A stretch of DNA of 64,000 bases from Calonectria ilicicola (taxonomy: Eukaryota > Ascomycota > Sordariomycetes > Hypocreales > Nectriaceae): positions 1,922,001 to 1,986,000 of the forward strand of contig CP085829.1 in NCBI GenBank assembly GCA_020809705.1, written 5' to 3'. Below are positions 31,801-45,400 of the stretch, piece by piece. The position numbers and the translations under genes are program-made. The notes beneath the pieces are model-generated. The model did not search any database. It saw only the letters and a list, made by a program, of their open reading frames with translations, and had not been told where the DNA came from. Each line of letters opens with the position of its first letter. The first letter of the stretch is position 1.

Positions 31801-32947
31801 CCAGCATGACATGCAATTCGTTATTACAGTTTGGGGATTGTAACACATTTTTATATTTTTCGGCCACTGAGGTAAGTGGAACTGCCTCATCCTTTACATT
31901 GTTTCTAGCCCAGACGGCTGCATAGATGGTTTTGTGGGCAGTTGAAGCAGCCAGGCATTTCAGATGTGATAGAAGTAGAGATATAACTTTGACATGTCCT
32001 GTTTAGTCATGACCAGGCTAGTGTTGGGAAGATATAAGCTTTGGTCAAGGTTGCGGTATTGCCGAAGTCAGAACTAATTGCACTGAATTCCTGTCCCTTT
32101 TAAATACAATGATGAAATTATCTAGGAATCTATATACGTGATATCGAGCGGCCCTGAGGGCTTGTATAAGAGAATCCGAAAAAAAAACTCGACATACGTG
32201 ACGGTTCAAAGGATCACAGATGTGTGGGCTGATGACATTGTTTCCTAAACTCGAGGGTGGCCAATTTCAAGTCCGAACGCATACAATACAACCCTTTAAA
32301 GATTGTAGCCCCTCTACTCTTTGCTGCTATTTCCCAGCTGTCTGGTAAAAATATAAAATATAAATAAATTAGGTATATAAAATAATCGTTCTTCGCATTA
32401 TTTATTTATTTATTTTTAGTTGTCAACTTCACATTTTGAGCAGTGAAGTTCTGTGATAAATATGTCACTGGGAGACAATCTTTCAAGTGGTGCATTGCCT
32501 GTATGCCAGTCCAGGAACAGACTCAGATGCAAGCCTTTCGCTAGCGACTCTAGTTTTGAAACTGCAATAAGAAAATCGCATTTAGTTGAGACATAATTGA
32601 GACATCTATGAACTAATATTCGTTCTCCCGCAATGATGCTGTCTATGCTTACTGCTTGCATTCGGTTAAAACGCCTTGATCCAAACAAGTCTTTCTCATG
32701 CCACTCGCATTATTATCCCTTTCAACAGGCCCTTCTATCTGGAGAGAGCTCTAGGGAGGGGAAAACAAGAAAACTATACATACATGAAGGAAGTAAAGCA
32801 AGACCATCAGTCGGCGACACCAATTACAACAAAATGTTCCATAAAACTCCCTCTTGCCGTTTCCCCTCCCTGACATTTTCATCTTTCCATATCTTCCTCG
32901 TTCTCCTCAGTACACTTCGTTAATCACCATCTCTTCTTATCATTGCC
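28890..32947. other. Gene-poor 4-kb region
   Basis: The first part contains the aldo-keto reductase promoter. From 29.8 to 32.9 kb the DNA is AT-richer than the flanks, and I find no gene model: frames are short, lack paired splice signals and carry no family motifs. A TATTTATTTATTTATT-like repeat is at 32398-32416. A 128-codon frame (30980-31366) could be chance or a remnant of a mobile element. The right end holds the 3' UTR of the syntaxin gene. Confidence 0.5.
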
Positions 32948-34093
32948 TTAACCGGAAACAAGAACCCAGAGCCTAAACATTTATGTTAGTTTCAGGGCAA
33001 ACCGGCGTTGATATAAAAGGGGGTTGCGGAGGCTTCATTCCTACATAAGCCCAAGAACGGATTAGGGTCACTTACAGAAAGAAGATCATCAAAACACCAA
33101 ACATCTTGGCGATTAACCACCGGTTACTTGATACCCTCGACCAATACTTGAGTAGCTCTCGTTGCGCTCCTTCAACATTATCCACGACATCTTCTGTGTT
33201 GGCGTCGATTCGCTGAATCATTTCGCTTTGCTCTGATACCATTGTCGCCAACTGACCAAAGATGCTGCCCAGCTCGCTAATTGTCTTCTCAATGGCTTCG
33301 ATCGCCTCACCTCTCTGTTGAATATACGTGTTGGCTGGCTGTGCCTCCTCCATCATCAGCAACTGTTGGTCTCCCACTGGGTTGAGTGACAGAGTATCGG
33401 TACCAGGCGCAGGCGAGTTCCGGTGAGGAGTTCCGTAAAGAGGGGATGCTGATTGTTGAAGTGACGGCTGGGCGTGTTGCGAAACACTGGAAATGAAGTT
33501 TTCTGTTCTTGATCTCGATGCTTGGATATTCTTTGTTCTTGCCTCCAGCACATCCTTGAAGTTGACCGAGACGTCAGTCAACTTGCCTTGTAGAAGATAA
33601 ACTACATTTTTGTTGTGCTCGCCCTCCTGATCAGCCTTGGGGTGCTGTTGCTTCGACAGGTGCTGCAGAGCACCAATCTGTTGATTCAAAGAAGAGAGAT
33701 CTTGCTTGATAACAAATGTGAGCTCGTTAATCTCGACTGGGCGATCATCAAATAGGGTTCGTCTTTTTGCGACTGCACATTTGGTTAGTATTAGGTTCGA
33801 CTGTCGCATCCTGCGACATGGATCATGGTCCAGGAACAGGCAGATAAAAACTCACGCTGTGCTAGCTTCTCCAACTTCCCCATGGTCGCAGAAATGCCTC
33901 GTCCAATCTCGGCTGCTTTCCTGGCAAAATCGGACCTCCTGGGTGGGCCATCGCCACTGGCAGCGGATTTTTGGGAATCAGAAAGAAGAGATCTTCGCTG
34001 CGAGCCGACCTTGGCGGAAGCCTGGCGTCTCTGGGCTTGAGCAAGGACTGACTTGAACTCGGAGGTTCGATCTTGGATGGAAGCGACAGCCAT
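32948..34093 (-). CDS. sed5: Golgi Qa-SNARE syntaxin 5 (Sed5)
   Basis: A 319-residue protein in three exons (33856-34093, 33076-33772, 32948-32972). The last exon is only 25 bases and completes the tail anchor Phe-Leu-Leu-Trp-Val-Leu-Val-Ser-Gly. The N-terminus begins with the Ile-Gln-Asp-Arg-Thr-Ser-Glu-Phe peptide that binds Sly1. The syntaxin N-terminal helices span about 60-170, followed by a Ser/Pro linker and the SNARE helix around 230-290. The zero-layer glutamine lies in Val-Ser-Glu-Gln-Ser-Glu-Met, and the C-terminal segment is a single transmembrane anchor. Sed5 mediates ER-to-Golgi and intra-Golgi fusion. The junction between exons 1 and 2 rebuilds Leu-Ala-Gln-Leu-Ala-Lys-Arg-Arg-Thr-Leu-Phe-Asp, conserved in Sed5. 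Introns are 83 and 103 bp. Confidence 0.95.
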
Positions 34094-36840
34094 AGTGGCG
34101 GCGTTAATTAGAATTTGGGTCGAGGACGGACTGCGGCCAGCGCGGGATCGATTCTCGAGAGTTGTAGCGATAAACGAAGCGGGTAGTTGGCGAATGGCGG
34201 ATCTACTGAGCGCGCCTCGACACCCAGAGTCGATCGTTCGGTCGTGATGGCTTGATGGTGAGGTGTTTGGTCAAAAGAGATGTACGAATACGACGCGATG
34301 GGCTATGTTGGAACGCGAAGAGCCGATGTGGATGGGTGGATGGAATTAACGGTTTACGCAGGTTCGGCAATGAAACAAGATGTAATTGTAAGGGAATATG
34401 GTGGAAAATTAACCAAGGAGCTGATGTGCCAAGGGTGTGCGGCGAAAGAGGCAAAGGCGCAACGGAATTGTCAGAGACTAATGAGACCTGGTCAAGGCAT
34501 TTGAAAGGAGACCCAGATGGTGGTTTGTCTTGGTCTTTCAAGGTAGCCTACCAGTGCCGCCACGTTGGCTCCAACGTACTTCCGAAGTATCCCCGGAATG
34601 TGGCTTGTCAGGAGTGATTCGTGGCTGTGCCTAGACAGCCGCCACACTCATGAAAGTGAAAAAGTCGAAAACACACTGGTAGAATGGCATTTCTTTTCAT
34701 ATTTCTAAATCAAGTTCAAGTACCTCTCGTATATGGTATCAGTATAGTTACATCCAAACATTTTGGTATTGCTGTTGAATTTGAAACTACCTCAATAAGC
34801 AGAAAATTGCCCAATAGGAGCACAATATGCTATTTGAGAGCAGAAAAAAGCATTTTGATATGCCATTCATCTGATTTCCTAGGTTGGAAATTAATTGATG
34901 TCAATCCGAAAAGAAAATACAACCTCATATCTACCGGAGCGCTGGGATTTCCAGCGCAGGTCTGCGCACAGAATCGTTTATACACATTCCATCACCTATA
35001 GGTTTAAGTAGAGGCACGTCAACACCAGCGCCATGCAGCATGGATGCTAAAAATTTCGTAGTCAGCCCTCAGTGGGGGAGGAAAATGAACCTGACCTGGG
35101 GCACTGCATTAGAGTGGGGGCTGGCTTTGGAACCAATGACCAGCATGGCATCATTCCGCTTCCCTACCCGTGGCCTGGGCTTTTGGAACTGTGCACCATC
35201 ATGACAGCAGACCTGCCCTCTGAGCGTCTAGTACGACACGTGACTGGACCCTGGCAACGGAAGAGAAGGGTCAGTCGCAGTTAGGATGAGGGACCAACGT
35301 GGTCGTCCCATTGCGTCGCACACTCGACGTCACCGCCTCTGGGGTCTTGCCTACATTGGTACGTAAAGTGGCAGGGTCTGGCTTTGTTACGCGCGCGACC
35401 TTGTCATGGCGGCGCCTGTTATTCCCCTAGTGCACGAATGAATGTGTGGTTTGCATGGATGGGTACGCAACAATACGGGCTGTGCCCATGTTCCCGTGTT
35501 CCATTGCGGTGGATTCCCCACCAAGCAATAGTGTCAGCGACTCAGAGGCAGAACCTTGAATCGTCTCATCCCACGGCAAGCCCTTGAGTGGCCAATTCCT
35601 ACGTGCAGCACGCTGCTGCTTTTCACCATAATGTTTTGAGAATGATTCGCATTGCGTAGTGGTAGGCCCGATTTTGTGATAAAACGGCCAGGTCACTTGC
35701 TGGCGATGTGATTCGATGTCTGTGATGCTCTGCTCTGCTCAAGTGCGACGTCGCATTGGGAAAGCGGAGGCATGGGAGACAGGTCCCATGACGATGGTCG
35801 ATGGCGGGCGCTTATCTGCCTCAAGTAAACCCTTGGCTCATCAATGAGATCCCATCACTCAATATAGAGGCCGGTTCGATTTGCTGGTTGTGCCTGTTTA
35901 CCCTCCCTTTTTTACTCCAACGATGAAGTTAACGATTCGCTGTTGTGACTACCAGATGAGTGACGTCGTCGTATTACATGCCGTGATGTCCGACCCTGGA
36001 TCATCTTGCACGAAGTTGTGGCGGCTTTTAAAGGACCTAGCACCGACGAGTACCCGAAGCAGCACAGCTACGTAGAAAAGGCAGTTCTGTAGACTTCCTG
36101 CGTTCTCTCAAGACGAGAAAATGGTCCATTGGCGCTAATAAAGGACGATCCTCGTTCCAGGAACTATCCTCATTCCTCTACACGCGCTATCTCTTCCATC
36201 CTGACGTTCTAGAGATTCTTACGTCTCGTTTAGTTACCCCCTGCCCCCTTGTTCAACCGTCTGCCCCCCTCCCATTGACCTGCCACAACAACGCCTGCTC
36301 CGCGACTAGGCTCAGTGGAGATGGTCGCTTGGCCCTCCACTGCACGTTGCGTTCCTTCGCTAGGTACCTGGCCCGCTGCCACAGCGCCGCCGCCGACGTC
36401 TCCTCTCTGCTCAATTTGTTCATCATCTCCAAAAGTGCGCTTGACCGCACCACCATCACCACCACCACTTGGGCCTCTCCTTTTCCTCCTCTCACCCATC
36501 CATCGTCTATTCCCTCTCCTTATCGACTGCCTTCCCCACGCATCCCGTGTGTGTAGGCTCAACTTCTTTGTACCAGCTGTTTGGCCCGAGGCCTGTTTGA
36601 CTTCGTCATTTTGTTTTCTTTTGCCCCTTGTATCCTTAGGTCCCTGTCACGCACGCGCCTCTCCCCCCTCCGACTCAGGATCGTCATTGAGCCCAATCAG
36701 GCTATCGCAATCCGATCATCCGTGGACCGCTGCCCCCGACGAACCATCTCAATCTCCTTCGATCTATCTATTCTTCTTCTCCTAGCCTTCCTATGCGGAG
36801 GATAATGCTCTCTTAATTGAAAGAGTAGGTTCTGGACGCC
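34094..36840. promoter_or_regulatory. Divergent 2.7-kb region with a long pyrimidine-rich leader
   Basis: It lies between sed5 and the disordered-protein gene, which run apart. From about 36180 to 36840 the plus strand is strongly C/T-rich with CCCCTCCC-like blocks, as in long 5' leaders of highly regulated fungal genes. The middle (34.6-36.1 kb) shows no supported exon. Confidence 0.4.
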
Positions 36841-39208
36841 ATGGACGGGACATTTAACAAACCTTTTGCGCAAGGGCAGTCTCCATCGTAAGCAACTTCT
36901 CCTCCCTTAAGCTCCCTCCCTTTTTTTTTTTTGCGCCTTGCTAAAACGAAGCTTCGTCGCCAGGACTCCGGATACACCCAGCGGCGGGACTTACCAAGTC
37001 AACGTCAATCGGACGAAGACGAGAAAATGGGTCGAAGCCAAAGTTCAGAGCTATGATGGCGACGACTGGGGCGCCGATGAGTTCGATGACGATGAAGAGG
37101 AGCCCGAACCTATGCCTCCAGTACCGCGCGTCACAACTGGCTTGCGCCCAGTTGGCCAGCGCCTCCCATCCGAAACTCGCGCCTCTCCGAGGTTACCCGC
37201 AACTGCTTCCAGCTCTCGAAGCGCAAGCGGTCCTCCGTCTCTCCATCTTCAAACCGGGCAGTCTGAAGAGGAACAGGTGGCGAACCCAATCCCATCTATT
37301 CCGGCCCACATCCAAGATCCCCTAAAGAGCACCCCTTCTCCTACAGGTGGACGAAACCCATCGCCGGTACTCCTTCCCTCTCAAAGGTCAGCGGCGGCTG
37401 TGGGCATCCCCGAAGCACGTTCTTCGACCCCTCAAAGTGTTGCAAGCTCCGCTCCGGCACATCCATCTCCTTTGGCTAGACCTGCTGAGCTTTCTCAGAG
37501 CGCAGGAGAGGATAAGAAATCTACAGAGCTGCCACCTCCAGCCCCTAATGCTGATGTCAAGCACGGCGAGGAGGCAACACAGTCTACAGATTCTTCAGCC
37601 AAACGGTATCCTGAACTTGACTTGCCTGATATTGGCCGGGTGAGTCTTCTCGAATCTGATTTTTTGTCTGGGTCTGGCAAAGATGAGGCCGAGTCATCCG
37701 GGAATACGTCCGTGAATGAACCTACAGCTGGCTTGAAGAGTCAGGCTCCTGTTCTCTCTCCAGTTCCAGATCCCCGATCTGTTCCACCTTTGCGCACGCC
37801 AAGCCCCCAAGCTAAGGGGACTGTTCTTCCTGTTGAATCTCAAGATGCGTCATTGCGCTCCGATATCACCCCGACAGAACCTCTGCAGCCTCGCCGCTCA
37901 GACCATTCTCCATCTGACTTTGAACCTCAGCCCATTCAGCGAGAACCCACGATGAGCACCACCACATCATCACCAGTTAAGGAAAGTGATATGTTGAGTG
38001 ATGAGATAATGAGGTCTCTCAGTCCCGCTGGTGCTGCCCCAACCCTAGGCCCTATCGTAGAAGCTACGGATTCGCTGGCACCGCATAACAAGCAAGACCC
38101 GCGAGATAGCAGCTATACTCTTAGTGATTATGATAGCTACTGGGCTGATGGGAAGGAGAAATCATCACCAGGTAGTAAGGACATTGAACCTGCAAAGGCC
38201 ACTACTCAAAGCCTTTCACAAAATCCACAAGGCGCAAATTTGCCTAGCGATACGCCCCCAAATGCATCGACTAACGCTCCATCTGGCGGCGATAGTGCAC
38301 CAAGCCTCCGAAGGCAGTTTTCTTGGGAGGCCATCAAGGACCAACCGCCTGCCAATCAGCCACCGCAGATACAGGTTCCCAGCACCAATGATACGTCGCC
38401 TCACAACGAATCTGACGCCCAGTCAGCAAAGGACGCTATGCCCGATGTTACTGGTACAAGAGCCGAGACACCCAAAATTGTGATACCATCAGATCCCGAG
38501 CCGAGCACTGCACCGCAAGCTCAACCATTGCCATCAATGCTGGAGCCTTCATCACCTGTCTCAACTCGAACTGAAGAGAGCGCCGTTCATTTGAATGAGG
38601 ACCGCAGACCTTCTATTGTAGAAGAAAAAATGTTGGTCGAGCCTCCGACCCCTTCAGAGACACCTCTGGATGCACAGTCAGTAATGACATCCGCCCCATC
38701 AACCAAACCTGGGCAGATGCCACAAGTCATGGGTCTTAAGGAGATTATGGGTCTCCCCAGCTCAACTGAGAGGCTCAATCAGTATGAGGAGTCACGGCAG
38801 GCGTTTGCCGTAGTTGAATTAGGGCTCAAAAACTGGATTCAATCCCTTAAGAATCAGCATCCGGAGTATGCCAACGCAACCGGATCCTTTGGCGGAGTTA
38901 GCTACCAGACTTCTACATCTGGGCCTAACGCAGCGAGCTCAAGTGGATCGGCTCCGGTGCAACAGCCATATTACCAGCAATATCTCAATGCTAGCTCGCC
39001 TGCAACAACAGCACCGCCAACTAGCCGATCAAGACTAGGAGGCCTGCCACTGTCAACACAAGCCGCGACCAGTGCGTTTGGCAACTCGAGCAACCAAATT
39101 GGAACAAAGAGCAAGGAGTTTATGCATTCAGCCGGGAAGATGGGCAAGGGATTGTTTAGCAAGGGAAGGAGCAAATTGCGGGGCACTGGGGACAAGGTAT
39201 TTCACTGA
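36841..39208 (+). CDS. Disordered Ser/Pro-rich protein (probable 5' part of a giant gene)
   Basis: Exon 1 (36841-36887) begins Met-Asp-Gly-Thr-Phe-Asn-Lys-Pro-Phe and is joined by a 64-bp intron to exon 2 at 36952, giving 767 residues if the frame ends at 39208. Near residue 40-55 is a Tyr-Asp-Gly-Asp-Asp-Trp-Gly-Ala-Asp-Glu acidic motif, of a kind that recurs in fungal disordered scaffold proteins. A folded-looking helix occurs near residues 620-650 (Leu-Lys-Glu-Ile-Met-Gly-Leu, then Phe-Ala-Val-Val-Glu-Leu-Gly-Leu-Lys-Asn-Trp). The C-terminus is basic (Lys/Arg/Gly). The rest is low-complexity. I do not recognise a characterised family. At 39197 a GTATTT donor precedes the in-frame stop. Skipping 39197-39467 joins this frame to the next ORF in phase, so both may be one protein. 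Confidence 0.7.
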
Positions 39209-39491
39209 CGCTTCTTCTTTTTAGAGCCTGATGCAATTGGGCCATTTCCTTTTACCCCAGGCAGGGATTTTTTTGTTGGATTTAAACTTGTCTTCATCAT
39301 GCACTTCGGGCTCTTGTTCCACTCTGGGCCATATGACGAGATGGGTGTACGAGATAGGAATTCTACGACGCTGTTTCCCTTTATTCCTACATCTCAATTT
39401 ACCACTGGCCCATGCACATGGTTAGGCGTGACGAAAGAATATGTTATTAATGTTTTGTGGTTGATAGGGCGAACCCATCCCTCCCCCAGTG

Positions 39492-42400
39492 ATGCATCCC
39501 AATGTCCAAAATAAGAGGAGATCATCCTGGGGTATGAGCGTTAGTGCGAGATCCCGCATGGAGACCGCCATCCACTCCGAGAAAGAAATGACGTCTCTCC
39601 TTGGCCAGGATCGCCCACAGTCTTCCCACTCCGGGCGCATGCACCCATTCCGTCCTGCATCGTGGGCCGGCGAATCAGGTAGGCGACATGTCTCACTTGG
39701 GTCCTTAGGGCCATTTAGCCCCCATTCTTGGGGAAATGTACCACAAGCATCGGATTCACTCAGTGAAGATGGGGGACAGGAGGAAGGGGGAAGCAAAGAC
39801 GAGGGAAAAGAAGAAAATGTGCAAGACGTAACTACTTGGGATATCCCCACATCCATGGACAAGGAAGAGACCCTGTGGGCTCCATCCCCAAGGACCCGAG
39901 AGCCCGGTGTAACCAAGGATGATTCGTCGGAGCACTCGGGGATGCAATTGGACGAGGTCAATCAGGCTCAGGCACATGAAACGGCGGCGCCAGCGGCGTC
40001 TATTGATGAAGATTCTGATGAAGAGTGGGTGGAGATTGTATCCCCACACAGCACCGCCGCGTCCGTACGGATGGTGCCGGCTGAGCCCGCGCTTGTGGAG
40101 GCGCGTCCCAGTCTCGCTGTGGCGCGTGGGGAAACGCGTTTCCCCCAAGCCCAGACCCAGATCCAGCCTCGTACTCTGTCCCAGACAAAGAACGAGGCAC
40201 AACAAGAAATGTCGTTTACGCCCATTCCCCGGGATCCCGGCCCTAGCAACCAGCAACATGCGCCGCAAGAAGCAGAAATTCCCCAGCGTAATCCGTCCTT
40301 CGTCGGGCTGCCGCCAATCAGGCGCGGGTCGACATTTGGCCTGACTCCAAAAGCCGCGCGTTCAGCTGCCGAGCACATTTCTCTGGATGAGGACGAGGAA
40401 TATGACGTGCCACTCGCTCCCGCTCCCGCACCCACTCGTCTCCCGGGAAATAGCACGGCCAGCAATGGCGTCGCGCTCAACATGACTGAGCCCATCAGTC
40501 CTAATTCCCCCATATCACAGCCAGAAGTCACCCTCCCATTACGAACAACCTCTACAAGGATGCCATCCGACCCTGAGATGGCAACTTCGGCTCCGCCGGA
40601 GCAGCCATATCCAGTCACAGAGCCAGAACAGGACCGGACGCACCCACACTCGCCCGGATCGCCGGATCAGCAGCAGCAGCAAAATTTACCCTCAGATGGT
40701 GCACCACACATGATACCACCCAATATGGTGGGCAACCCAATCCAGAGGCTGCCTCCCGCTGGCGCGGGTAATTGGAAGCTTGAAGAAAGTCACCTGAGTG
40801 AGCCTCTCCATTCAGTCTCCAGAAATCGCGCAGGCACCGGCAGCTCCCAGCAACACTCTATCTATGGCTTAGACAAAGAAACTGGTGGCTCCCAGCACCA
40901 ACCAGACTCGGGATTTGAAAAGGAGACTGGTGGCTCCCAACACACTCAACCACCACAGCAGATTGAACCCACTGACGAATACGACAAAGAGACGGGGGTC
41001 ATGCGCCCGGTCCCAACTCTAGCCCCAGCCTCAACCCCCGTGTCTCCAACGTCGCCCATCAGGCATAGAAATAAACCTTCGGATGTACCCCCATCCACGA
41101 CAAACCGGTATCCGGAGCTCTTCCGTCAGGAAGACCCACGTCCTCGGGCGAACCCCCAGGCTAGCCCGCCTCTACCCGGCCAGCAGTTCCAGCAATTCGA
41201 TCAACTCCCGGGACACTTTTTTCAAAGCCCTGCCGGCCCCGACGCCGCCGCTAATCCGGATGCTGAAGGTAGTGGAGGGGACCGTGGTCGTAGAAAGAGC
41301 TCGGGTCTCTTCAAAGAGCTTGGCAGTCGTTTTACCAGGCCGTCTGAACGACAGGGTTCAATTGAGCACACCGTGAAACAACCTCCGCCAGCAGAGCATA
41401 TTGATGATAGATCTGAGCCTGAGTTTCCTATTGATGAAATGCATCCGAGCCAAATGAAGCCCCCTAAGGGAAGTTTCCTATCCAGTTTACGAGGCCGTGC
41501 CTCGATGGATCGTCTATCACAAAGCCGAGACGACGTGCCCGGCCCGTCCCAACTCCAGGGCCCGCCTCAGGTTCACCCTGATGAAATGCGGCCAGGCACG
41601 CCTCACTCTCAATCAGAACGCAAGCACACCCGCTTCGCCAGTCTAGGCGTCACCAGCGGCCCATTCAAACTCAAGACTCCAGGCATGCCGGTGTCTTCTG
41701 CATCTAGTGTTGTCAATGAGCCGGGTGCAACTGAGGATCCTTTGCTTCCTCCTACCATGGCTCCTCCAAAAAAGAGATTTTCGGGATTCGGTGCTCGGTC
41801 TGGCATGTTTGGCCGCTCAAGCTTAGATGCACCTCCAAAACCGGGAACACCGGGCTCCGTGCGGCCATCCACGGGGCATCAAAACCATGATCCAACCGAA
41901 TTTATGGACCCTCCACCCTCCATTGCGAGTCTCGCACGGAGCACCACGGACGGCGCCGCTACGCCGCTTGTGCCGCCGAAAATGCCCGGAGCAACAACTG
42001 GTGATGGACCGGGTGGTCCTGAGCCCCGAAAGCGACGGGGTTCTGCAAGCGGCTTGATATCCGGATTTCTTGGTCACGTCAGGAATCGAAGTCAGTCGCA
42101 AGGCAATTCAGCCGGGTTCCCTCCAAGCCAAGCCATCCCGGGGCAAGGACCGCCTCCGATACAAACCCCTCCTATGCAAGGTCCTCCAAATCAACTACCT
42201 CCGGGCCAAAACCCACTAGGACAACACCCTCCGCCAAGATCCCCTCTCGCACAACCTCCCCTAACCCATGGCGTGCAAGGCCAACCCGGTCCTGGTCATC
42301 GACAAAGGGAGGCCCATATTGGACAGCTCCATCTGGGGCAGCCTCCTCTTAAACCAAACCCCAAAGTCCAAATTCCTTCTACACAAGGACCAAATGGCCA

Positions 42401-45400
42401 GCCCGCATCTGGTTTGGCTCCTCAGCTGCCTCCACTGGGACATATGTCTCCAGTGCAGCTTCAAGAACATGCCCCTTGGGGTCAATTGCCCCAGGGCCAG
42501 CTACGGCAGGGCTCACCGGCATCCCAGCCCCTATCAAGTCCACCAATGCTCCGGCAGATCACTGGTAATTCGTCCCTGAACTCTCAAGTTCAAACATCCA
42601 CCGAACGACCTTCCACAGGCGGGCAAGAATCAACAGCAACAAGCCAGGGATTCACAACGGAAGACAATCCTTCGCAGTCCTCTCTCCAGCAGCCTCAGCC
42701 ATCGCCGCTTCAGCAAGAGTCCATGAAGTCTGATGTGTTCCCCAAGATTTCGAACAGCAATGGCTCGCCACAGCTTTATCAACACTTCGTACCAATTCCC
42801 GGAGATGATGCTTCCGTAAGGATGCAACCTGAATCTCGCGGTGCATCCCCAACTCCCTCAGTTCCGCTTTCGCATGTGTCGCATCACGCCTCAAGCAAAT
42901 CTCTAGACAATGTTCTCCAGACAGCCACAGATGTGACTGAGGCTCAACGGATCAGCATGCACTCTACCAACCTCTCCCTACAATCTGATATCAGAACTGG
43001 TCATGTGCGCAGAGAGAGCTATGTGCGAGATGACCTACCCACATCCCCGGTTTCCCAAATGTCAAGAACAGGTCCACCGTCGATAGCATCTTCTCACTTC
43101 AATCAGAGTCCTCCTCTCACGTCAACTGGTGCAGGTTTTAACAGGCGGGAGTCCCAGCCTGGTACTCCCTCTCTGTCGGCAGTATCTAATACACCACCCA
43201 TGCAGACTCAAGGATTTGGAACGCAAAACACGACGTCTTCTCCGGCCCTACAACAACAGCACCAGCAACAACAAACTGCCCCCCATTCTCCATTCCCGCA
43301 GCAGCAACAACAACCACTACAGCGACAGGTACTTCCTCCTTCTCCGTCCCAACAACAGCCAGGCACGCAGCAAGGAAACTTCCCTCCCAGCCAACAAGTG
43401 CATACTCTTCGTACACACCCAAGCACTCAGACGATGCCAAGCCCATCGTCCCAAGTCTCTATGCATGTGCCAAGATCTTCAATGCAGATGCAGGGCCCGC
43501 CAGGACCTCAAGTACCGCCAAAGAATACCATGCCTCTTGGGCCGCCCTCAGCTCAAAGTAATGTACCCTCTCGGACAGATAGTCCGGCATCTAAGTGGAA
43601 GGGTCTAAAGAATCGGATGTCAAGTCAAATGGCGCCCAAGCCCCTGCATGATCAAGAAAAACCTGAGGCGGCGGAGAAGAAGACAAGCAAGTTGTTTAAT
43701 GCTTTCAAACGGAGCTCCAAAGTTCCACCACCAGAGCAGAATGTTCCCCAAGGATTCTTCCCACCTGGACAAGCTGGTCATCCACAGGGAGTGCCTCAGC
43801 AACGAATGCCTCAACAACGAATGCCTCAGCAACGAATACCTCAGCAACCAATGCCTCAGCAGCGAATGCCTCAGCAGCGAATACCTCAGCAAGGAGTTCC
43901 ACTTCCGCAACATCAAATGCAACCTGGTCGGCAAACTCATCCTGGGCAGCACCCACAACAATTCATGGTACAGGCACCTCCTCCACAAGGATATGCCCGT
44001 CCACCACATTCTCAACCCCATAGCCCTACAGGTCAACAGTTGATTACACCGATGGCAAATGTCAACCCACAGATGCGCATGAGACAGAGCCCGCCTGTGG
44101 GACAACAACCATTCCATCCTATGAACCCGGCTATCGGACAGCAGCCACGCCCCTCCGGCCCGCCTGCGGCACCTGCAGGCTACGTTATGGTAAAGGTTCC
44201 TGGAAATAGACAGCCTGGACCGCCAGGGCCACAAATCATGAATCCTCGTCAAGCTCCTCAAAATTCACCGGCCCAATTCCAGCCGCAGCGTCCGCCACAG
44301 AGACAAGCTGAGCCACAGTACGCCCAAGTGCCGATTCCAAAGGGATACGCCGCTGTCCATGGTGAGGGTATTGCGGTCCCCGCGCCATATTATATCAATC
44401 GAGACCCAAGCCAGGCTCATTTCCCTCCGCAAAAACCTCCTCAATCTGTTCCGGTCCAATATACTATGCAGCAGGCTTCTCCTCAATCCCAATCCCCTGC
44501 TCCAGCCACCAGCCCGCCGCCTGTGCTCCAAAGACAACCCCCCCCTCAAGTCCAAACACCTTTGCCTCAGTCACAGCCACAACCAGATCAACAGCCACAG
44601 CCCGTACAATCTTTGCCGGCATCTCCACATCCAGCATCGCCTCATGACGATGGCCGCGTCACCAATGGGTTTGAAACACAGTTAGTTCATACAGATCAAG
44701 TCGAGCACACTCCGGCGGCGTCAAGGGGTGGTTCCGTCGACGCTTCCTGGCACAACCCACAGGTGCAAAGAGCAATGACAAATAATAGCCACAGCAGTGG
44801 GAGCGGAAATTCAAGCCCAAGAGGATCTAATGTGAATTCTGTGGATCAAGTAAAAAATGATGCGAGCGAACCCAGGTCGCCTCAACAGCAGTTCAATGAG
44901 AACGGATTGACTAAGTTTGACAAGCCCCGAGGATCTGTCGCCTCCGCCTCGCCACAGAGTCTCGTTGTGGGTGTTGAAACCTTATCCAGACCACCAGAAA
45001 CTCCTGAGGGGGACAAAAGATGCGTCACGGTAGAAAATGGTTCAAGGCCGATTTCTCTTAGCCCACCCACTGTCGCAGACGGCGACATAAGTCGATCTCA
45101 TTCACAAGCGCACTCTTCTTCTGCCGTTAGTGACGAGCAGAGCATAAATACAAACGTCATTCACAATACTGGCAAGGCCAGTAATGACGATGTTGCTGGC
45201 AGCCCTATCCATCAGGTGAAATCGGACAACACTGGTGAGAGTGAAGCTGCAGTGGCTTTGGGTGACAAGAGCAACGGAACTCTGGCTCGAAGCAAGACAC
45301 GAAACCGTGGCGCTCCTGCAGAGTTAGAGGACACTACAGATGCACATGCACGAAAAATGCGACTTCAAACTCAGGAGGAGAAGATTCACTATGACCCCGA

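Noticed and set aside
39201..39228. Branch-like ACTGAC plus TTTTTAG just after the first giant ORF
   Set aside because: Paired with the GTATTT donor it would make an intron of 28-32 bp, below the usable minimum, and the frame after it soon meets a stop.
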